Source: Istiophorus platypterus
Lineage: Eukaryota; Chordata; Actinopteri; Istiophoriformes; Istiophoridae
NCBI GenBank assembly: GCA_016859345.1
Contig: CM029122.1
Location: 23,754,575-23,818,574, forward strand
Length of the DNA: 64,000 bases
Direction: 5' to 3'
Below, one piece after another: positions 50,891-64,000 of the stretch (position 1 is the stretch's first letter; every line of letters begins with the position of its first letter). The position numbers and the translations under genes were made by a program. Under the pieces are notes generated by a model that saw nothing but the letters and a program-made list of their open reading frames with translations, did not search any database and had not been told where the DNA came from.

Positions 50891-51804
50891 ATCTGCCACT
50901 GGTTCTGTATGTTTTGTGTCTATACGTACTCAAGTTATTACATTCCTACTTTTCTACTTTTTTGAGTAAGGTCCAAGACAGGATTCAATTCGGATTCACC
51001 AGGACACTTCTCATGCTCTACAGTTTATTACAGTATACGTATACCTTATATCTTAATCGTACCTACTAGTGTGATTGCTTCCACAGGAGTCATAGTTTTG
51101 ATCTTCTTTTATCTTATTGTGTGTGTATTCAGGTCATACTTTAGACAATGCTAGGAAAAAAAAAACAGTGTTCAGTTATATAGTCGATGGGTAATTTGGG
51201 GCAAGTGAGGCAGAGCCCCAACTGCTGGCAGCAGAAAAAAAGAGGTGTTATAGTGGTACCCAGAAACTAAGAAAATAATATGATTCTAGATAAATTAATT
51301 CATTTGTTTTTGTATTTCCAGTAAATACTGCATCCCAGTTACACCTAAACCTATCCAAACGTGGATAAGGAATTTCTGAAAAATCGAAATGTACAAAGTG
51401 TGTCATTCAAAAAGAATCTACATATTAAAACCTTTCCCAAGTTTCTGATTACTTTCCTAAATTTGCATAGAAGTATCTTTGAGTTTTTATGTAACCAGTT
51501 AGCCAGACAAGTGGTGCACAAATAGACGACTTAGATGGATCTTGGTAAGTCAAAGACCTTCCTGCGTAGATAGAAGAATGCGACTGGAAATGGACAATGC
51601 TGTTAACAAATGCACAAGGAAAATGATAACTTTGTTACTGTATGTTTTACTTTACCATTATCATTAAATTAGAGAGGATAGCTGGGATACCAAGCTACAT
51701 GTTGACTGACTCAACTGCTCTGCATTAGAAAGAAAACAGACTGTTGTGAATTCACTTTTGAGTAATTATACACATTTGAAATAGTATTTTTTTTCAAACA
51801 TATC

Positions 51805-51890
<86 letters not shown>
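51805..51890. repeat. (AT)n microsatellite
   Basis: Over 80 bases of alternating AT with a single TG interruption; self-complementary and able to extrude as a cruciform. Confidence 0.97.
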
Positions 51891-51891
<1 letters not shown>

Positions 51892-51978
51892 CATGTACCA
51901 ATTAACATGCTAACAGCCTTGTCTTTCCATGTGTCATCGTTTCAGTCTCTCATTCTGTTCCCAAGATGCTCACTCATG

Positions 51979-52001
51979 CATACAGACAGACAGACAGACA
52001 G

Positions 52002-52030
<29 letters not shown>
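51979..52030. repeat. Compound (GACA)n-(CA)n microsatellite
   Basis: Six GACA-type units run directly into about 14 CA units. Confidence 0.95.
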
Positions 52031-52033
<3 letters not shown>

Positions 52034-52550
52034 ATTTGTGAAGCTTTTAGATCTCTAGATAGAGGATTGCCCATGATAAAATAAAATGTGATAGTGACCT
52101 AAAAAATTGTACAGATGAGACAACAACAGACCCAGTGGGTATTCACTTAAATAGTTTCTAAACTATAAAAATACTACACGTGATCTCAGACTATTGAAGC
52201 AGCCCTTTGGGTTTGTGCTAACAAATTCTTCCTAAAAAAAATAGCTGCTTCAAGATTTTGGACAAAAATCTCTAAAACAAGAGATGATTGATTTTTTCCA
52301 AACTAAAAAGCTTGATGTACTTAGACAATTGTGTTAAATCAACGCAAACCATTTTTGATCAATCAAGACAAGTCATTTGTGTTTGTGTTTATACAAATTT
52401 ATTAAATTTGATTGTGTAAAGTAAATAAAAATTCAACAATTTTTGTCATTTTATAATTCTGTTCCCATGTCAACTATGTTTTCAATAATTTTAAAAATGT
52501 AATCAAATTTAATATGTTTATAAATGATGTTAATATGTTCACAATCATAT

Positions 52551-52945
52551 CAATTCAATTCATTTCAGTTTATACAGCACCATATTTTAACATAGGTTAT
52601 GTCAGGACACTTTTCACATAAAGCAGGTCTAGTAGGGAGGAGAGACGGCATACCACAATAAATTTGCAAAAATAAAGATGTATAATAATAATGAGACTAA
52701 TGATGAAACTAATAATTATGGTAATGGCGATAATAATAATACTACTAAGACTAATATGATATAATAATGATAATCATAATAAGTGAAGCAGCAGGTGTTG
52801 AGCAGGATCCTGGGAGCAACAGGTGCAATGCAGCCATGGATCTGGACTCTGCTGCATTAGAGGCAGAAATACCTGCTGAAAGCGAAGGGAGGAGAGGGGA
52901 GGAGATGATAGTGTTTGTGGTCCGAAAGCGTCCAAACACACATTA
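52551..52945 (+). repeat. Dispersed repeat copy B
   Basis: Opens CAATTCAATTCATTTCAGTT TATACAGCACC, continues with ACTTTTCACATAAAGCAGGT CTAG, then a long ATAATA/GACTAAT low-complexity part and CATGGATCTGGACTCTGCTG C...AGGCAGA...CCTGCTGAAA...GGGAGGAGAGGGGAGG. The last block matches copy A at 42720-42800. Non-coding. Confidence 0.65.
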
Positions 52946-52959
52946 CACTCTAAATGTGT

Positions 52960-55585
52960 AACATATTAGAAAACAATATTGATATTGATCTAAAAATTTA
53001 CAAATACATGATATAATCTGGCAGGACTCAGTTGTCTTCCCATTAGCTCAAACTGGCTGTATCCCTCTCTTTCTTTATTTCAGTGTCAGCATCTCTCTTG
53101 CAGCTGTAACCCCAACTCATTTCTCTTGTCTGTCTCACCCCTCCTTCATTTTAACTCATCTCCCTCCCACAGCCTGCTTTCCTTTCTTCCCCTTCTCTCT
53201 GATTTATCCCTGAACAAGAAATGCACTGAACCAGTGCACCTTACATATGCTGTGCAATGATGTATCACATATGACTGAATAAAATAGTACCAAATATAAG
53301 ATACAGAGAACTGCACACTAATTATAACTGTGAAACAACAAGTTAAATATTATCAAAGAACTATACAAAGAACTTGACAGTAATGACAACTTTAAGACAT
53401 CATAACCCTGAACTGGTGGTAAGAGAACCAGCCACGCCACTCAGTCCAGGAATGTAGAGTTACAGGGTTCTTACACATGACTTTTCCAGGAGCACGGAGC
53501 CAGAAGCAAGAACAATGAGTTCTCCTCAGAGTTTTTGAATGGTAATATCTTTTCCACTAGAGCATGAGTTCCAAACTTACACAGGTCACAATGACGTCTG
53601 TTTTTACCTTTGCAAGTGTGGAAATACTATCAGAGTCTTTTCAAAAGATAATTATAGAAAATTAAAGCACTGGTAAAAATGCAATGACACCACATGCTTT
53701 AGACTAATGAGCAAAGCGCTAGATCCTTATCCTGATTCATATTCCCCCTTATTTAAAATAATGAAAGCCCTGCAGGTGGAGACTACTGCAGCCAGAAGAA
53801 GATAGTGTTTTACTTAAGACTATTATATTATTATTTTTTAATGGGTCTGTACACTAAAAAAACAAATTATCACAATTAATTACAAGTAAACTGATTATAA
53901 TCAAAATCAGAGTCATATAAATTTCATTATTTCAGGTAAAATTCATTAGGACAGCTGTATAAACATTGCTGTCAGCCTGTTAGAATTACCATGCTGCTCT
54001 GTCAGAATAATGAAACGAAAAAACAAAGTTTTTATAACTTACAACTTATTTTTTTGTAAAATGTTTTTAATTTTCATTACAGTAACAACCACCATTCTGA
54101 AAATAAAGCAAGGTGAAAAAATATGATATAATGTGAACTTAGTGGCTTGAAGGAGGTGATTACAAAGTGTTTAGATGTATAGATACAAACACAGTCCACA
54201 ATTTATTCTCATTTTGATACTGTCACATTTATGCAATAATATAAATAATATATAACATTTTAAAATTGTAATGTATAACATATATAGGTTTTTTCGGGTT
54301 TCAGCTGAGTTTCCTGAGCTGCAGTAAGGATGTGTGTACGCATATTGTATCTCTGGGTCCAGGATTTCTGCAGACAGCCTGAAAAGAAAACACACATTAG
54401 ATGTTGCAGGGTTGAAACCTGTGATCCTCTTGGTATCACATGGAATAGTACACTTTATCTAGCTTTTAAAGAGGCATTCCTGTGATTTACGAGTGGACAT
54501 CTATAAAGACTTAAAAGAGACAAATTAACAAAAGAATGTCAAAATTTGAAGCATCAGATGATGAGATGTCTTGACTACTTAGACTGTAGAATTGGTCAAG
54601 CCCCAAAAAACTGGATCCTTCCTTTCCCATAATGCAACTCATAATCCTCATCATCAATACAGTAATGACTTCAATAGGGTTTTTCTTTCAAATGTTGGAA
54701 AGCTCCTACAGAGCCACAGAGGAGTCTTTTTGTAACTGTTATCACAGGCTAAGTAGTTTTTTACATAATGTATTAGACTAAATTTCATGTGTATAAGTCC
54801 ATTTTTTTTTACAATTTTTTTCTTTTTGAGCACGTACCATTTTCCACACAAGATGTCTTGGTTGTAGAATGTGTTTCAGTTCAACAATAAGAAAAGCAAA
54901 AAAATCTTTCCTTAACAGCGAAAACCCTTTGTAGTAGCATCATTTGACAAATTGAGAGACATTCTCAAATATAAGGCAACATCTGTCCAGTGTGAATGCT
55001 TCTGACATATACAGTTTATGGCGGGGGACAAAAATCATGGGAACACTTGACCATATAATGCAAAATACAAATCTAAAACAGTAGACTAGCCTCAAACATA
55101 GTGGAGTCAAATCAACATCTCACTAAAACACTTCAAACCAAACTATCATATCATGAAATTCACAAATGTAGAATTTTTTTTATGCCAATGTTGTTTCATT
55201 GGATTGCATTGTATGATAAGGCGTTCCTATTATTTTGCCAACCCATTAACCTCAATACTTTTATTAGTTTTTTTTTTTAATAATTTATCAGAGTTACTTC
55301 TTACATGGCTATATCTACACGGTAGAACTGTTTAAAGAGCAAAAGACAGACCAGTGGAGTCTGAAATACCAAGCCACATATAGGCCACTTAAAATAATAT
55401 CAAATATAATTATTAGGCAGATATATCATAATTTACCTTGTTCTGTCAACAAGCTACTACAGTCCAATAGATTCTATCATGAAATGTAAACACATCACAA
55501 CATTTTTTCAGTGCTTTCATTGTGTCAGAGAACAAAGTGAAAAGTACTGCTGCTTGTCTATAAAATGGCTCAAGGCTAAAATACA
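52960..55585. other. No gene seen
   Basis: AT-rich DNA, short ORFs only. Confidence 0.4.
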
Positions 55586-55589
55586 CCTC

Positions 55590-56037
55590 TGCCTGCCTTT
55601 TACCATCTGAACCCTCTGGGCCTCTCAGGTCATCAGGTAGAGGGTGGTTAACTGTTTCTAGAGCTCAAACTAAATATAGAGAAGCAGCATTAAGTTAGTG
55701 TGTGGCACAGAGCTGAAACAGGCTTCCAGAGGATGTTAAACAATTCCGACTCTGATTACCTGTAAATCTGCATTAAAAGCTCTGAGCTTCTGCACTGCTT
55801 TCGACTGAACCCTAAATATTCCTTATGAACCATCAAGCCCTCCTTTCTTGTATTTGTGTATCTGTTGTGAACTTTTAAATTTTCTTACAAAAATGTTTCC
55901 AGACTTTTAACTTGCAACTTAATGTTTTTTGCTGTTTTTCTTTATTTTTGAAATGTTTTAAGTCATTATACAAGGAACTTTGAATTCACTTTTATATATG
56001 AAATTTGCTATAAAGATAGCACATCTTGCCTTGCCTA
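55590..56037 (+). mobile_element. LINE (L2-type) 3' end, decayed
   Basis: Begins in the C-terminal coding end (CTGAACCCTCTGGGCCTCTC AGGTCATCAGG... , GAGAAGCAGCATTAAGTT, AACAGGCTTCCAGAGGATG), then an AT-rich 3' tail ending GAAATTTGCTATAAAGATAG with the terminal short repeat CTTGCCTTGCC. These motifs in this order are the usual 3' end of fish L2-like LINEs. Truncated at the 5' side. Confidence 0.7.
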
Positions 56038-56039
56038 TA

Positions 56040-59000
56040 TTTAGAACGCCCACCGCATAACTGGACAGTTTCCCACTCAGTTAAATAACAACTGCTGAGT
56101 CAATCAAAGTATTCTTTAGCAAACTTTAGCCTTTAACCAAACTTGTTAACCCAAACTGCTGATCTGGCAGTTCATTATACAGTATATTTATGAGGCATCA
56201 CTGTTTCTAGCCACTAACTCAGTTCACTAAGATTTATTCACATTTCAGCATTTAACAAGGGACCAGCTGTGGCAGATGGATGTAGTGCCTGGATTATAGG
56301 ACAAAACTACCCTCAACACGCTACCAGATCATCCTAAACTTACAACGGATTTGCAATAGATCCAAATTTTGTCTTATGCAGAAAGTGTAACACAGAAAGT
56401 GTATGAGGACAGTCGGTTGATTATTCATTAAATATGTTGAGAATGGTGCTAATGAAATCATAATGTGTATCGTTTGGGCTATTTCTGTGCAGTGTTTTTG
56501 TTTTCAGTTCTTTTGCTTGTAGCCATTAAAGTGTGACCTAACAACAAATTCAGAGGACATAGTAAGAAAAATATACAATTTGCTTCCCCCAAAGGCCGCA
56601 TGACAAATTGTCAAATATGCATTCAAAAAACATTTAGTTGCAGCAACAGGGCATCACTGCATACTTAAATCTCTTTGTGGATTAAAGTGTCATCACTGTT
56701 TCTGCTCCAGCTGTTTCATTTTCTTCATCCTAGCAGAAACTCTTTGGATGTTTGCCAGGGGGAGCTGCACCTGAGCATATTACAATATAAATCAAAATTT
56801 GTGTGCCTCTATTTATATATTAAAGTAAAGGGCTCTCCACTACTAAAGATGGCTGTGGCTATTGATGACACTGTAGCAGTCTTATCTGTGCTCCTCTTGA
56901 ACTGCCCACAGCTAAACGAAGCAAAGTGTGGAACCTGATGTTAATTTTAAATTCTCTCAGATACCTACTGCATGGTAAGACTTACAAATCCCTCTAATTT
57001 TATCTAGAGGAATCTAGAGTACTACAATTGCTGCATTCTACTAGATTATAATGCAGCATCTATTGGAGTCATTCTGAAATCTATGTTTTTTTTTTTTAAT
57101 TATAATTGTGGAAGGCACCAATGGGCTAAGTTGCTAAAACTACAAGAAAAATTATGGTTCCCTTGCTTTTGTTGCAATGAAGTTGTTAACTGAGAAGGAA
57201 TGTGCTTATCTGCATAGATTACTAAACAGACAAAGATTAACAGTCATGGAATTTAGAGGAGGCTGTCATTCCATGAAAAACAAAAGCGTCAGCATCTCAG
57301 TAAGTGCTGTAAAAATGAAACATGATAAAATCTAAGTGAAAAAGCCCTGTAATGGCCGTATAAATTATGACTAGTCTGTCAGGAGAGAATGAGGGAGTAG
57401 CATGACATTGTTATAGAGCCACAGTGTCTATACATGATGGGGACAAGGTGAATGAATGAGCCAACAAAGCACAGGCTTTAACGTGGGAGACCATTGATGT
57501 ACAGTCGACTTAAAAATTCTTTAAGTATGACAACAATTATTCCCTAACCTGTTAACCACATGGTTGTTATTGTAACCATGGCAACAAGCTCCCCTTACCT
57601 TAACTAATTAGTGATTTTAATGAAAATGATTATTTCCCTAAACTATTGCTGTGAAAGATAAGAAAACAGTCTTATGTTTGAAACAACAATGTCAAAAGTA
57701 GCTTCAGATCAGAAAAAACTTGGGATGGATTATGGACCAAGGATATATTTTGTCCTTTATTTTGGAGGACTTGTTGATCTTTTGATTGTTTGCTGATTGT
57801 TTAATTAAGTAGCCCAGATCTCTTGAATTGCCATTTGCTGTGGGAAAAATGTGAAAATAGAAGCTCCCCAGACAGTAAGCAATCCTCCACAATAAGGCTG
57901 AAAAAACAATGTCTGGTAGGTATAAATCAATAAAAATTGCAGGATTCCTTTCTCATGTACCCTTTTCAGTGATCCTCAACAGCAGGCAGCAATAAGCACT
58001 TAGTCTGATTTGTATATTTTACAGCTACCAGTGGCAGCACTGAGTACTCTGTGCTGATAGAGGATTGCTAACCTAGTGATTTAAAGTTCTCTTTATGCTG
58101 CACATGCTTTGCAATTTTGCATAACTCTTAATAACCCATAGCTCTCCAGATGGTTGTGAGGGAGAAATCCACTTTACTGTTACGACTTTAGTGTATTAGC
58201 CATTTTAGGTCCGAGTAAATCAAGCCTTGTAGCTTCTCCTACTTTGTAAGTATACTTTATAAATATTTTCAATATTCTCAACCTAATAACCTAATCTGGA
58301 CTCAGGTAGATGGCCATCCAGGACTGTAGTGATGTACTGTACTGTTGCAGATGTGGTAATTGATGTGGTTAATGATCAGGGCAATACACTGAGCACTTGT
58401 GTTCCAAAGTCACTAATGGGGATCCTGAGTTGGCACCTGGCTCTACATATTGTATTACTGTAGGGCTTCTGGTTAGTGGTGACAGTTACAGATCCTAAAA
58501 ATGTTTAGTTGGATATTTATAGAAAATACTTCCCTTCACAAGCTCCTTTGCCTTCAGATACCTCAGATAAACATACTGAACTGGAGCTTTTGTATGTGCT
58601 GGGCCTTTCAAAAATAGAAAATGAAAAATTATGTCTGGAGTGAGAAATTTACAACATCAGGTGATCTGGGCTCTGAATTGAACTGTCTCCTTTAAAATTT
58701 CCAAACTGACATATAGAAACTAATAATATATTAACGATTGTATTCATTTTCAATTCTGGGATCTCTTATAGTAACTCATTTCAACCTGCAGTGTGACACA
58801 TCTTATAAAGACATCCTATTTTTACAGAGATTGTCTTCAAAGTAAGAGACTGACTAACACTGAAGATGAGCCTACCCAAAATAGAAACACCATTGAATAT
58901 TATCACAGCATAAATTTATGTAGACTCACTGCAGATGCATATTGCTAATTTATTTACTTGCTGTGCCTCCAGGATGTCGAAGTTGAACAAAAAATAACAT

Positions 59001-59595
59001 GAGGAAGACAGAAATAGCTACAAGAACTCAGAACAACAACAATGGCTTCAGGGAAGAATCACAAAGTTGGGAATTTGAAGCTTTAGAAGTCATTAGATCT
59101 GTAAGAAAGGTGCAGATATTCACTGACAAACTCTGAAAGCTGAGCCTAATTAATTTGACATGTGTTGACAAAGGACAGGGAGATGAAGATGCTTTCTATT
59201 ACTTGAAACAATTGTAGACCGTCATACAGTGGTCGCCGGTGTGTAAAGAAATCAACCAGTTCAACCATCATGTCACACTGCACAGTCCCAAGAAAAGTCG
59301 TAGTTCTGTTTTTCCATGAATTTCTATATACATTCTCCAGGATTCACCTCTGCAGCATCACTACACTGCCCCAAAGGTAGAACAGTGGCAGAGTGGAGAA
59401 TATGCACAAAGACACTTGTTTTGGAACTCCCACAACACACATAAAGCAACTTAATGAACGAGAGTTAAACAAAGCAGCCCAGTTTGAACTTCAGCTATTA
59501 GGTGTGATATAGTTCCAAAGAGTAAAGTAAGAGGTTAAAAACTGAGTGCAAGGGAGACAGGACAGAGCCACTGTCAGAAAACCCACAGAAAACAA
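56040..59595. other. No gene seen
   Basis: AT-rich DNA; the last few hundred bases may include the degraded 5' part of the pseudogene that follows. Confidence 0.35.
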
Positions 59596-59599
59596 CATT

Positions 59600-61040
59600 T
59601 GTTTCTCCATTGAAGGACAGAGAGCAATGCTGGAGGTACATGTGCGAGATCATGAACAGGTCAGAGATAATGAGGATGGACAAGGCCTTTTCAGCTAGGA
59701 AATGTCATCCTAACAGTTTGACCAAATGACTGAGAGATAATTAGAGCTTTGAAGAGTGTCTCAAGAGGAGTGAGAAGAAATCCATGGGTGCCTTTTCAAA
59801 GAGAGAGGAAATCCAAACAGGAGAGGAGTGTGTGATTGGGAACTGATGAAGTGAGGACCATAAAGAGTGAACTAGCTAATATTGAGGAAATTCTGATTAA
59901 TTATATGAGCTACAACAACATTCTGTTCAAGCTGTCATCACTAGAGGGGCAGGAGGCACAGGAAGCAGAGGCTTTGAAAGCTAAAGTCCTGTCTGACAGA
60001 TATACTTAGGATATGCAGAACAGGGATGCCCAGAAGGCAGCAGTAAGGCAAAGGTTTGGAGAGAGGTTTGGAGTCTAGTCCAGGTCGAGTGCTGCCTCCA
60101 ACCAGAGAGCTCATGCTGTCCTTAGACTATAATGACACACTGGTGACAAATTCTAAACTAAAGTCCAGAACATAAGGAGAGGCTGGAGCTATACAGTACT
60201 TCTGATTCCCAGAAGCTACTGGACCTGGTGAAGGAACTGACAGAGCAGAATTGGCCCTGATTCAAAATTCTTCCAGAGTGGATGAGATACTGGATGTGCT
60301 CTGGCAGACCATCAACATCACAGTGACAGAAAAGAAAGAGGATGAAGAGAAGCTAATGTTGCAGGTCAACAACAGGTAGAACAGAATTGACAGAAAAAGA
60401 GAGAGTTCAAAAAGAAGGTTCCGCTCTATGACTCAAGGAAAACAGTTGACCAGGATATCATGTTGGATGCTATGGGCGGGAAGGTGACAGAAATGAATCA
60501 CTGCTACATAGGTCACTGATTGACCAGCCTTAGCACCTTGGAGAAGCTATCCAGTGATGAGCGTTGTATGTCTTTACTGAGAGAGAAAGTTAGAAGATAC
60601 TGAAGCAGATCAAGGACAATGACAGGTGTAGGCTGCGTGAAGTAAAATCTGAGAATGGAGAGTGAGAAACTGGAAAGAAGGATGAAGAAGTGCATGCTAA
60701 GATTGCTGGGTGATACAAAGAAAATAAGTGGAAGAAAGCTCACGCCCAGATGCATCCCTGTTGTGCAGTAGATCAAAGTCAACAGAAAGACAAACTCCAT
60801 GAATACCTCTACCACAAAGAGGTAGAGAAAAAGTGATTTGAACACATATGATGGTTTCCGTGCGACAAAAGTAAATCTGGAAAGGGTGGATAAACAATGT
60901 ACTGTGCACCAGTTTGACTGGTGGTCCCATGCCCAGATCTAAAATATTTGTCTTGTTGAACTATTGATGAGGTGATATAGCTGTTTTTTACACAGCTATA
61001 TGCCACAATATAATGTGATGGTATTGAATAAAGTAAAATA
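59600..61040 (+). pseudogene. cfap100: Processed pseudogene of cilia- and flagella-associated protein 100 (CCDC37)
   Basis: A continuous, intron-free but broken coding trace. Recognisable pieces: EIMNRSEIMRMDKAFS (59645 on), SFEECLKRSEKKSMGAFSKR (about 59745 on), EVRTIKSELANIEEILINYM followed by SYNNILFKLSS (the DUF4200 coiled coil, which normally ends in YK.FL.KLSPPEW), EAEALKAKVLSDRY, LLDLVKELTEQN, then VDEILDVLWQTI, MLDAMGGKVTEMNHCYIG, LSTLEKLSSDER and GDTKKISGRKLTPRCIPVVQ. This matches the order in CFAP100, an axonemal dynein-modifier component. At least several in-frame stops and frameshifts separate the pieces. An AATAAA at 61027 followed by an A-rich remnant marks the old 3' end, as expected for an mRNA retrocopy. 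The working parent gene is elsewhere. Confidence 0.8.
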
Positions 61041-62310
61041 AGGATCTACTTGCATTAGCTTTGATTCCATTCAAACTTAGTGTGTGAAACTGCATGGACT
61101 ATTGGTTATTTTGATGTCTGTCAGCATTGTGTTTAGATGAGCATTTGTAGTTGTGTATGTTTTCATTCACCTATTTAACACTCCTAAATTGTTTATATAA
61201 ATGCTGCTGACCGCTGCAGCATTTATTTAACTAGGAACAAAATTCTATTTTTCACCTTCCACTGTTCTCTCACTGTGGTTAATAATTGAATGTGGTTTTA
61301 GAATTGCCTTTGGTTATGAGAGCAGCCAATGACCTCCTGCTTTTAGTGCCGCATACATCATCAACATGTTAGCCTTTTTAAAATCCTGTCTGCACTGGGA
61401 GCAGTCATCAGAAATGAGAAACAGACAAGAAATATAATGATCAAAAGAGAGTGGGCTGGATACAAGGGGGTGCTGCACCCAATGATTTTCAAAGAGCCCC
61501 CTAGGCCACACAGACACAAGTCCTGCCAAGAAAGGAGTGTGGCCCAAGCAATAAGTTGTACAAGTTAAACTTTAAAATGATATGGTCTGCACAGGGCCAC
61601 ACTTGCCATCTGAAGCACTTGAGGTGTTACAAAATGAGGTGTGCAGAAATGCAAAATTAAACAGGTAAAGCAAAAACAACAACAGGCAGCTGTATTCCCT
61701 TAGAAATGTTTAGGCCTCCAACAACTTTCTGCAGCTGTATCACATGCCTTTAGCTTTTTACACTGATTTAATATTATACTGTGTAGCTCACATTTTATCA
61801 ACAGCAAGCTATTTTTGATTGCCATTTCCTGCCAGTCTTTGCTGTAATTGCTGTTATTGGCCTTATCTAGCATCAGAACCTCCTTCATCTTTATTTTGTA
61901 TCCAGGCCTGAGAAAAGAGTTTTAGCATTCAATTCTTTTCTACAATGTACGATGACGATGGTGAAAATGATAATAAGCATTATATCAGTAGGTTGAAAGG
62001 AGAGCTTGACATAGGAGGATTTAAACAAGAGAGCTTAAAAAAAACGCAAGATTTTTTATATAATCAGTTTACCTTTACCTTAAAGCAACAACAGCTGATG
62101 AAAAAAGAGCCTACAGTGCAGGTTTGGTTACAAATGGTTATATAGATACACATGTAAAGATTATCCTGGAGACATCAACCATCATATCCTAAAAAGAATA
62201 CACAATCTGTGTATGAATAAGAGCAGAATAACACTGAGGTGATGGGTTTTTTTAAATCGTTTGATATAACCTATTTTATTGTTACTCTACGTTGGCCTTG
62301 GTATCATCTA
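61041..62310. other. No gene seen
   Basis: AT-rich DNA with short ORFs only. Confidence 0.4.
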
Positions 62311-62315
62311 CTATT

Positions 62316-62556
62316 AAATGGTAAATGGATTGGACTTATATTGCACTTTTCTGGTCTTTTTGATCACTCAAAACGCTTTTACACTACTTTCACATTCACC
62401 CATTCAAACACAGATTCATACACTGATGATACATCAGAAGCAATTTGGGGTTCAGTGCCCAAGAACACTTCGACATGTGGACTGGATGAGCCAGGATCAA
62501 ACCATCCACTTTCCGGTTGGTGGGCACATGTTCTACCACCTGAACCACAGCCGCCC
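62316..62556 (-). mobile_element. tRNA-derived SINE-like element
   Basis: On the minus strand it opens GGGCGGCTGTGGTTCAGGTG GTAGAAC (a box A-like tRNA head) with GGTTTGATCCTGG (box B-like; plus-strand 62491-62503), then ...CCCAAATTGC... and ends CCATTTACCATTT. The plus-strand form AAATGGTAAATGGA...TATATTGCACTTTTCTGGTC TTT...CACATTCACCCATTCA is a very common fish repeat. Diverged, non-coding. Confidence 0.7.
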
Positions 62557-62559
62557 TAA

Positions 62560-64000
62560 ATTAGGCAGTGAGTCATTTATCTTATGGATTATCACATCAA
62601 AAGAAAATGTTATTATAGGCCAGCGACGCCTTGAAAAAGCTCTGTTCTAGCCCTTTGGATTATATTGGAGATTTGTGGATTTTTCACACCTGACAGTTTT
62701 TAAATCATAAAATTTGCTAGGAGGCTAAATGGGTTTAATCCTTTATATAAGGCAAGTTTTATTGACATATTAAAGTTTTGAATCCTTAAATAAAATATGG
62801 AGTTAAAACCTAAAAATTCTGGAAGTCATTTCATAGTCTTGAGCATTTTCATTAGGGATGGGATCTTAAAAGTATACTATGTGGTTTAATAAGTGTTATC
62901 AATATTAAATGAAAATGACAAAATTAAATGTATTACCAGTAACTCCCAGTGTGATATTCTTTTTTTCATACTAATACCACTATCCTTTCTCAAATATTGG
63001 GTCAAACAGCATTAAAGTATTATAATATGTCTCTTTTGAACTTGTGTTGCAGGCTTTCGGTTATTCCCTTTGTGAATTAGTTTCTCTCTATTCTCACTGT
63101 AATTACAAAAAGTCTTAAATAGACCTGCATTGATAATTTTCTATCAGCCATAATTCCATACTGTACCATGAAGAGTGTTATAGTGCCAGTCCGAAATGCA
63201 TAAGAAAATATGCAGAAAAGTGGATCAAGTGATCCTGTTCCTTGCTGTGAATGTAGGTTCAAGGTTGAATCTGTACCTTCTCTGTCACATTATGTACATC
63301 CACATAAAATGAGTGAATGCTTTTAATGTACAATATGGTTAAAATACAGCAGTGGCATTTTACTTCAAGTTCCATAACAAAGCATAATAGCATTATTGAG
63401 GGACTTCTTTTATATGGGCTTTTCACATAGCTGTGTGTGACTCTACACTGGTTACAAGGAAAGGAACACTTGATTATGCAGCACTGCTGAACCTACTCTC
63501 GATTTTCTCTTCTAGAAGGTGAACAATCCCCAGTGTATCCCCCTACCCTTGGCCCTATAGCATCACTACTCCTCAACTCTCTTCAGAGACCTCTGTCTCA
63601 TTTATAATTAATGGGCAACATATAAAAAGGTGAGGGAAAGCACCCCTGGAGAGCGAGGCTGAAAACAGACTTGAAGAGTTGCATGTTGAAACAGAATTGT
63701 AATGTGAGAATAGTATTGAAAGAGAATTAGCAGCATGGTGCTGCATGGGCTAAGTTCTGACTGGGTCAGCATCCACTTTAAGAGGAGCTGTAGTGTTCAT
63801 ATGAATGGAGGCAGGAAGGTTACCCACCAATCCTTTTTTAAATCAAAGTAAATGCTCACACATGGATGTAAAATTCCATTCTAAATGCTGGTTTTGTGCA
63901 GAAGGGCAGGAGGAATGGTCTGGTTTGTGAAAAAAGAAAAGTCTTGCATCGTATATCTGAGAACTAATTGGTTTATATAATACTGATGTGGAACAGCAAA
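62560..64000. other. No gene seen to the window end
   Basis: AT-rich DNA with short ORFs only. Confidence 0.4.

Noticed and set aside
51711..52041. Tyr-Ile repeat ORFs
   Set aside because: Translations of the AT and CA microsatellites.
1..64000. CRISPR arrays, operons or other prokaryotic features
   Set aside because: The window is vertebrate genomic DNA with spliced genes; no regularly spaced repeats other than microsatellites.

Overview
The window is vertebrate nuclear DNA, and a ray-finned fish is the best reading. The genes are split by GT..AG introns and most of the DNA is AT-rich and non-coding. The interspersed repeats are ones I recognise from teleosts: decayed LINE 3' ends, tRNA-headed SINE-like copies, palindromic MITEs, and long GT/AT/CA microsatellites. 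The proteins are clearly vertebrate: collagen VI alpha-3, COP9 signalosome subunit 8 and a MuRF-type TRIM protein.

Layout. 142-8024 (+) holds the last 14 coding exons of col6a3: the end of the triple helix, two von Willebrand A domains, a short basic linker, a fibronectin III domain, two Kunitz domains and a short C-terminal tail, followed by a 3'UTR to about 8950. 8955-26850 is a long intergenic stretch with scattered repeats and one striking CpG-rich island (about 25040-25560) that has a tRNA-like sequence at its left edge. 27412-36208 (-) is the complete cops8 gene in seven coding exons. Its 5.1-kb fourth intron contains a complete intronless MuRF/TRIM63-type gene (31084-32139, same strand). 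From about 36400 to 64000 I find no intact gene. That part holds decayed LINE fragments, a palindromic MITE, two related dispersed repeats, microsatellites, a SINE-like element and a processed pseudogene of the cilia gene cfap100/ccdc37 (about 59600-61040, +).

The genes do not form one pathway. col6a3 builds the microfibrillar extracellular matrix, cops8 is part of the nuclear/cytoplasmic deneddylase that controls cullin ligases, and the MuRF gene encodes a muscle ubiquitin ligase. The convergent order col6a3 > < cops8 matches the human 2q37.3 arrangement as I recall it, so this looks like an old vertebrate linkage. Points most worth a second look: the MuRF gene nested in cops8, the extra lysine-P1 Kunitz domain in col6a3, the apparent absence of one cops8 exon, the gene-less CpG island with a perfect CRE and an anticodon-altered tRNA-Ile-like sequence, and the cfap100 retrocopy.
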